Below are positions 59,212 to 64,000 of a DNA stretch of 64,000 nt, in pieces. Source of the DNA: Candidatus Hebobacterum abditum. Lineage in GTDB: Bacteria; Armatimonadota; Hebobacteria; Hebobacterales; Hebobacteraceae. Each line of letters starts with the position of its first letter. Positions within the stretch are counted from its first letter, which is position 1. The stretch lies in assembly GCA_029821875.1 (NCBI GenBank), contig JALGXW010000006.1:62001-126000 (forward strand), in the 5' to 3' direction. The notes under the pieces were generated by a model. The model saw nothing but the letters and a program-made list of their open reading frames with translations, did not search any database and had not been told where the DNA came from. A program made the translations under genes and the position numbers.

Positions 59212-61377
59212 ATGCCGCCTCGGAGCGGAAGATCGGAAGATGAGGATCAGAGAGTGCCGGCAACGGACATAGTCGTGCCTGTGCACAACTCGCTCTATCA
59301 CGCCCGGCCTTGCGTTGAGAGCGTTCTGCACAACACCAAGCAGCCCTTTCATCTCTACGTCGTGGACGACGGGTCGGACGCGCATGTGCATGCCGAGATG
59401 GCGAGTATACTGGCGCCGCACGGCGACAGGGCCAGTCTCTGCCGCAATCCGACTGCGATCGGCTACTTGAGCAGCGTGAACCTCGGTATCCGGGCCGGCC
59501 AGAACCCGACCGTCGTGTTGCTGAACTCGGATGTGGTTGTGAGCCCCGGCTGGCTGAGTCATCTGCTCTTCCCGTTTGACGACGACCCCGCTGTCGGCAT
59601 CATCAACCCGGTATCGAACTGGGCCAACTGGACGCGCATTCCCTTCGCGCCGGGCTTTACGATTCATGATTACGCAGAGTTCGTAGCAGAGATCGGAGAC
59701 AACGCCTACGCCGACATCTACAACGCCTCCGGCTTCTGCTTTGCGGCAAGACGTACTCTTCTCGAGGAGCTGGGCTTGTTCGACGAGGCCTATGCCCCCG
59801 GATACTGGGAAGAGACCGACCTCTGTCTAAAGGCTCTTGAGCACGGCCATCGGGTCGTGGTCAATCTTGGGAGTTTCGTGTACCACTTCGGCTGGGGCTC
59901 GTTCCGCCCGACGGGACGGAACGAATGGCTGGAGCGCAACCGCGAGATCTTCACCGCGCGGTGGGGGAAGCAGTTCGAGGAGCTCAAGCGCCGATGGCAG
60001 CAGGAGAGGGTGTTGGCGGAACTCGAAGAGGCAGTCCACGCGCGCCAGAGAGAGGTGGAACAGGCCGACACCAGATGGCAGGGCTGGCTCAAGCAGGCGC
60101 GCCGCTTCGGCCTCAGGCACACGGCAAGCGCGATGGCGGCCACTCTGTCGAACGCTCTGCTGCGGTCAGACCGCGATGAAGATGTCGGTGAGCGCTTCGC
60201 GAAGGCGGTCGAGAAGACCATGAGCATGACGGAGAGCGATCGCCCGGCTGAGAACCATAGGCGACTGCAGAAGATTCGAAGGCGTTTCGCAGGACGGGTC
60301 CGCCAGACGAGCCGTCCCGCGACCGCACCATCGGGGCCAGGTCGGCTGCGCGTGGTCTACCTACTTCCCGCGCTCAAGCTGTACGGAGGCATCCTCTCTG
60401 TTCTGCAGATCGTCAATCACCTGGCCCTGGCGGGAGAGCAAGCGAACGTAGCCACCTATGGCGAATGCGACCCGGACCTCCTGCGTGGCCTGCCGCTGTA
60501 CGCGAGTCCGTACTGCTTCCCAAGCCGTAGTGTGATGCTGGAGAACTTCCCCGAATGCGATGTCGTGGTTGCGACCCGATGGGATACGGCGTACGACGCC
60601 ATCATGTTGCAGGAGGCGTATCCGCGAGTGCGGCTCGCATACTTCGTGCAGGACTACGAGCCTGACTTCTACCCGATCGGGAGCCAGCTGTCTCATCGGG
60701 CAGAACTCACGTACCATCTGATCGGCAAGCAGATCGTGAAAACCCAGTGGCTTGCGCGCAAGTTGCGGCGGTTCGACAGCGACGTCGTGCAGATTCCGCT
60801 GGGCCTCAACTTGGACATCTACTACGATTCGGGGAACCCCGCGCGCCAGGAGTGTACGCGGGTGCTAGCCATGGCGAGGCCGACGTCGAAGTACCGCAAC
60901 TACGAGGGTCTGCTGCGGATCTTCACGACTCTTCACGAGGAGAGACCTGATATCGAGCTCTGCCTCTACGGCACAGATCTCGACCCTGAATCACTGCCCT
61001 TTCCCTGCGACTCGCAGGGCCGGCTGTACAGGATGGCGGACGTCGCTGCGCTGCTCAACCGATGCACGATTCTGCTCGACTGCTCCACTTTCCAGGGCTT
61101 CGGTCGTCCCGGCCTGGAGGCCATGGCGACCCGCACGGCCGCTGTTCTCACGCGGAACGGAGGAATCACGGAGTACGCGAAGCACCTTCACAACTGCCTG
61201 CTCGCCGACCCGCTGGATGTCGATGAGAACGTTGCCAAGATCATCCAGCTTGCCGATGAGGTAGATCTGCGGCGTCGCCTGATCGACCGCGGGGTCGAGA
61301 CCGCAAGGCAGTACGACGCCCGACTGGAAGGAGCGCGGACCCGGAGCTTCCTTCGATCCCTGGTGGGACTAGAGTGA
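59212..61377 (+). CDS. Double glycosyltransferase (GT2 N-terminal, GT4 C-terminal)
   Basis: A 721-residue fusion. The N-terminal about 270 residues are a GT2 (TDIVVPVHNSLYHARPCVESVL, VVDDGSDA, VLLNSDVVVSPGWL, ADIYNASGFCFAARR). A charged linker (about 270-365) follows. The C-terminal about 350 residues are a GT4 (RVVYLLPALKLYGGILSVLQIV, VLAMARPTSKYRNYEGLL, STFQGFGRPGLEAMATRTAAV). It begins 3 bases after the previous stop, so it is co-translated. It probably adds two successive sugars to the repeat unit. Confidence 0.9.
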   Translation: MPPRSGRSEDEDQRVPATDIVVPVHNSLYHARPCVESVLHNTKQPFHLYVVDDGSDAHVHAEMASILAPHGDRASLCRNPTAIGYLSSVNLGIRAGQNPTVVLLNSDVVVSPGWLSHLLFPFDDDPAVGIINPVSNWANWTRIPFAPGFTIHDYAEFVAEIGDNAYADIYNASGFCFAARRTLLEELGLFDEAYAPGYWEETDLCLKALEHGHRVVVNLGSFVYHFGWGSFRPTGRNEWLERNREIFTARWGKQFEELKRRWQQERVLAELEEAVHARQREVEQADTRWQGWLKQARRFGLRHTASAMAATLSNALLRSDRDEDVGERFAKAVEKTMSMTESDRPAENHRRLQKIRRRFAGRVRQTSRPATAPSGPGRLRVVYLLPALKLYGGILSVLQIVNHLALAGEQANVATYGECDPDLLRGLPLYASPYCFPSRSVMLENFPECDVVVATRWDTAYDAIMLQEAYPRVRLAYFVQDYEPDFYPIGSQLSHRAELTYHLIGKQIVKTQWLARKLRRFDSDVVQIPLGLNLDIYYDSGNPARQECTRVLAMARPTSKYRNYEGLLRIFTTLHEERPDIELCLYGTDLDPESLPFPCDSQGRLYRMADVAALLNRCTILLDCSTFQGFGRPGLEAMATRTAAVLTRNGGITEYAKHLHNCLLADPLDVDENVAKIIQLADEVDLRRRLIDRGVETARQYDARLEGARTRSFLRSLVGLE

Positions 61378-61490
61378 TGCGTTGCCTAGAGTGGTGGGGG
61401 GGATGACGGCTGGCGGGTCGGCTCGAACTCCTGGGGCCGAGCGGAGAGACCGGGGCGGCGGGTGAGTAATCTGGCAGCAGTGGGGCGCAA

Positions 61491-62705
61491 ATGAGGCGAG
61501 AGGCATACGAACTACTCGTTGAGGGTGAGACGCTCTTCTTCCGGCGAGAAGGCTCCGGATCGCTCATCGAGGCGGCCGAAACCTGGAACCAGCTCTACCA
61601 CGCGGTTGGATATGAATGGGCGTGCGCCGTCATCGGGGGGATGGGCAGGGATTCCCTTTCCGTGGTAGATGCCGCCTGCGGGTCCGGCTACGGAAGCGCT
61701 CGCATGGCGGAGCTGTCGTGTGTGAGGTCGGTTCTTGGAGTTGACATCAACCCTGTGCAGCTTGCGTACGCGCGGGAGTGGCACTCCGTTCCGAAGGTGG
61801 AGTTCGTCCGGGGCGATGTCCTACACCTGGACAAGCTGGTGCCGGGACCGGGAGCCGATGTGATAGTGTCGTTCCAGACGATGGAGCATCTCTTCGATCC
61901 TGTGGGGTTCGTCGCAGCCATGCACCGAGGCCTCAGGAAGGACGGGATCGTGCTTCTGGGGACCCCGAGCCACGACGAGCCGGTCTTTCTTAGTCCAGAG
62001 AACCCCTACCATCTCCTCGAATCCAGCCAGGACCTCCTTCACTCCCTGCTCTCCTTCTTCTTCTCGGACATTCGCTTCTTCGACGAGTTGCCTCAGCAGG
62101 AGGTGTTCGAACACCTTACCCTCCGCGCGCCGGATGGGCCGCCACTCCCAAACGCGAACTACGCGATGGCGGCGAGACCCAGGCGTTTCCTCTCGCAGCG
62201 ACGGGTGGAGCGCTTCCGCAACGAGTTTCTGCTGCGCCTCTGGCGCGCCGGCATCGGCGCTCTTCAACGCCGGGCGATAGAGGAACGCAGGGCCGAGCAT
62301 TTCCTGACCGACTGCTACGAGTTCCTCGACCTCGACGATGGCTTCTATCAGCCGGAGTTGAAGTTCGTGTGGACCAAGGAGAAGGCCACACTCACCTTTC
62401 ACTCGGAATCGGAGTCTGCCCGGTGCGGCTTCACCGTCGTGCCCGCGCCTCCCGACGTCTCTGAGGCGAATGCCGTCACCGTCCGGCTGACCGATCCGAA
62501 AGGACGCACGACCGAGTACCATCTGACGAAGCGCCAGGGGTTCGCCATAGAGTTGGAGTGCGAGCAGGGGGCCAATCGTTTTCAACTGGAGGTCGATCGC
62601 ACCTGGACTCCCGCGGAAGACGCGGAGTCCGCTGATATCCGACGCCTCGGCCTCAGGCTGTCGGACTTCTGGCTCGGACAAGGCAGCGGCCCGGGGCAGC
62701 CCTGA
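61491..62705 (+). CDS. SAM-dependent methyltransferase with C-terminal extension
   Basis: A 404-residue protein with a class I methyltransferase core (about residues 45-220: VVDAACGSGYGSARMAEL, DVLHLDKL, VSFQTMEHLFDPVGFVAAM). The C-terminal about 110 residues (LKFVWTKEKATLTF, AVTVRLTDPKGRTTEY) look like a beta domain. It lies 113 bases after the double glycosyltransferase and probably methylates the glycan or its lipid carrier. No membrane segment. Confidence 0.85.
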   Translation: MRREAYELLVEGETLFFRREGSGSLIEAAETWNQLYHAVGYEWACAVIGGMGRDSLSVVDAACGSGYGSARMAELSCVRSVLGVDINPVQLAYAREWHSVPKVEFVRGDVLHLDKLVPGPGADVIVSFQTMEHLFDPVGFVAAMHRGLRKDGIVLLGTPSHDEPVFLSPENPYHLLESSQDLLHSLLSFFFSDIRFFDELPQQEVFEHLTLRAPDGPPLPNANYAMAARPRRFLSQRRVERFRNEFLLRLWRAGIGALQRRAIEERRAEHFLTDCYEFLDLDDGFYQPELKFVWTKEKATLTFHSESESARCGFTVVPAPPDVSEANAVTVRLTDPKGRTTEYHLTKRQGFAIELECEQGANRFQLEVDRTWTPAEDAESADIRRLGLRLSDFWLGQGSGPGQP

Positions 62706-62808
62706 CTACGTTACGAGTTGTTCGGCGCGCCAATGTCTGAGAGCATTCACCCTGGGACGGGCGTGCGCACGTCGACAGCGCGAGGGAAAGCAGCAACTCT
62801 TCTGGCTG

Positions 62809-64000
62809 CTAACTGCCTAGTCCCCAGTTGCCTGCCACGGGCCGGAGATCGGCCCCCGAGACCGGGAGGCTGAACTGCGCCTCGGCCTCCCCATCGGCGA
62901 GCCGATTCGTGATGTAGAACCGAGCGTGGTGTGGATCGTATAACCCGATGCCGTCTCTTCCGTCGCCGTCCCAATCACCAGCGAGTGGGATGAAGTGCTT
63001 GCCCTGGCTGCCGAGCCGCACGACCAGTGCACCGTCTTCACCACTCAGCTCAGTCCTTAGGTGAAACGCGCTGGTGTCGGGGCAGTAAAGGCCCACGGAA
63101 TCTGCGCCGGCTGCGTTCCAGTCACCCGCCAAAGGGATCCACCCACAGTGGCTTGAGCCGTACCGTACCACGATCTCAGCGTTGCCGGCTTCGAGCGTGT
63201 TGGTGAGGTAGAACTTGCTCGTCTCCGGCGCATAGAGCCCAACTGTGTCCTTGCCGTCCCCGTTCCAGTCGCCAGCGATTGGCTGCCATCCCGTGTCGCG
63301 GGGGCCGAAGCCAAAGATGATCTCCGCCGTGGGTACCTGCGGCCGGTTGGCAAGGTGAAACTGCCCTGACTCTTGATCATAGACTCCCACCGTATCAGTG
63401 CCGTCCCCGTCCCAGTCGCCAGCGACGGGAATGACCCGACGGCTGCCCGGCCCGAAGGGAAACACAGTGGCGATCCTCCCTGGGGCCCCTGACGCCGCGA
63501 GAAAGTACGTGTGCTCTTCGCAATCAAAGAGTGCGACCTGTTCCCCGCCCATGGAAGCGATGGGCGGAGCAGTCTGGAGTGCTTCTATGCGACTCATGTC
63601 ATAGGGCTTGATCAGGTCAGCCCACTCTTCGTCCGTGAACTCTCTCAACGCACCAAAGATCTCGACGTGCTGGTAGATTGGCCGCGGGAATCGAATCGCG
63701 GGTTTCGGCCCGTGGCGACTCTGGTCGTACTGATGTGAGTCCTGGGGGGCACCACTCGGCAAGATGCTGGGGTGAGAGGAATGATGCACCGGCTCTAGGC
63801 CCCGGAAGTAGTACCGCTGGAGGCTAAATCGCTCGAACATGTCCACAAACTGGCACCTCCGCACATGACACTGGTGGGCCGGCCAGTCGTGGTAGTAGAG
63901 CTTCAGCCCCAGCGACTCAAGGTAGTCCTCGTCTTCGAAGCTCGGGTGATGAATGTAGATGAAATCGGTGGCAAGCTCCGCGGCCCGCCCTATCACCCGT
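62809..64000 (-). CDS. Protein with FG-GAP/VCBS-like repeats, 5' end beyond the window
   Basis: At least 395 residues. The frame has no stop up to the window edge. The first codon I can see near the edge is GTG 63996, but it has no ribosome-binding site before it. The N-terminal visible about 140 residues (DFIYIHHPSFEDEDYLE, YHDWPAHQCHVRRC) resemble the second half of a methyltransferase-like domain. The C-terminal part has four to five repeats of about 52 residues with DWDGDGTDTVGVY, DWNGDGKDTVGLY and DWDGDGRDGIGLY, likely calcium-binding loops of a propeller-like fold. It converges on the methyltransferase gene with a 103-base gap. Confidence 0.7.
   Translation of the reverse strand, partial: RVIGRAAELATDFIYIHHPSFEDEDYLESLGLKLYYHDWPAHQCHVRRCQFVDMFERFSLQRYYFRGLEPVHHSSHPSILPSGAPQDSHQYDQSRHGPKPAIRFPRPIYQHVEIFGALREFTDEEWADLIKPYDMSRIEALQTAPPIASMGGEQVALFDCEEHTYFLAASGAPGRIATVFPFGPGSRRVIPVAGDWDGDGTDTVGVYDQESGQFHLANRPQVPTAEIIFGFGPRDTGWQPIAGDWNGDGKDTVGLYAPETSKFYLTNTLEAGNAEIVVRYGSSHCGWIPLAGDWNAAGADSVGLYCPDTSAFHLRTELSGEDGALVVRLGSQGKHFIPLAGDWDGDGRDGIGLYDPHHARFYITNRLADGEAEAQFSLPVSGADLRPVAGNWGLGS

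Noticed and set aside
1-64000. tRNA, rRNA, IS element and prophage genes
   Set aside because: I looked for T-loop-like GTTCGAATC motifs in cloverleaf context, transposase motifs and phage genes and found none convincing.

Overview
The window is GC-rich, gene-dense bacterial chromosome with no rRNA, tRNA, CRISPR array or insertion sequence that I can see. The mix of genes suggests an uncultured diderm bacterium, perhaps of the Armatimonadota or a neighbouring phylum. The TonB/ExbB/ExbD set implies an outer membrane. A Rex redox repressor, a protein with three S-layer homology domains, and a membrane protein with the CLSN...YxxDNDGxFPP signature are a combination I associate with that group. 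This placement is an inference, not a measurement.

Region 1 (1-4667) is carbon metabolism: a zinc alcohol dehydrogenase on the + strand, convergent with a four-gene minus-strand operon (SDR dehydrogenase, split transketolase N and C subunits, beta-hydroxyacid dehydrogenase). Region 2 (4988-19674) is a nine-gene + strand operon. It encodes a membrane-anchored exported protein, an ABC ATPase with two ABC-2-like permeases, a membrane coiled-coil protein, a MoxR AAA+ ATPase, a DUF58 protein and two membrane von Willebrand factor A (VWA) proteins. It looks like one envelope machine of unknown substrate. An Fpg/Nei-type DNA glycosylase follows.

Region 3 (20735-34785) is mixed. It holds a TIM-barrel protein with a pseudopilin-like membrane protein, then exbB-exbD-tonB overlapping in 4-base steps into a large secreted protein with a cohesin-like end. 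Next come the Rex repressor with a strong promoter and a Rex-like operator at its own start, a GH42 beta-galactosidase, an FAD oxidoreductase with a 4Fe-4S protein, an APC permease and a DUF5714 protein.

Region 4 (34834-47735) is a polysaccharide locus: an initiating sugar phosphotransferase, two nucleotide-sugar dehydrogenases, three glycosyltransferases, a heparinase-type lyase lipoprotein, and rmlA/rmlD/rmlC homologues without rmlB. Region 5 (48095-54047) encodes two large surface proteins, one of 1241 residues with a propeller, nine bacterial repeats and three SLH domains. Region 6 (54959-62705) is a second glycan operon: a Wzm/Wzt-type exporter, a methyltransferase-coiled-coil-glycosyltransferase fusion with an exact three-heptad DNA repeat, a double glycosyltransferase and a methyltransferase. 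The window ends inside a minus-strand protein with FG-GAP/VCBS-like calcium-loop repeats. Regions 4 to 6 plausibly build, export and anchor a surface polysaccharide.
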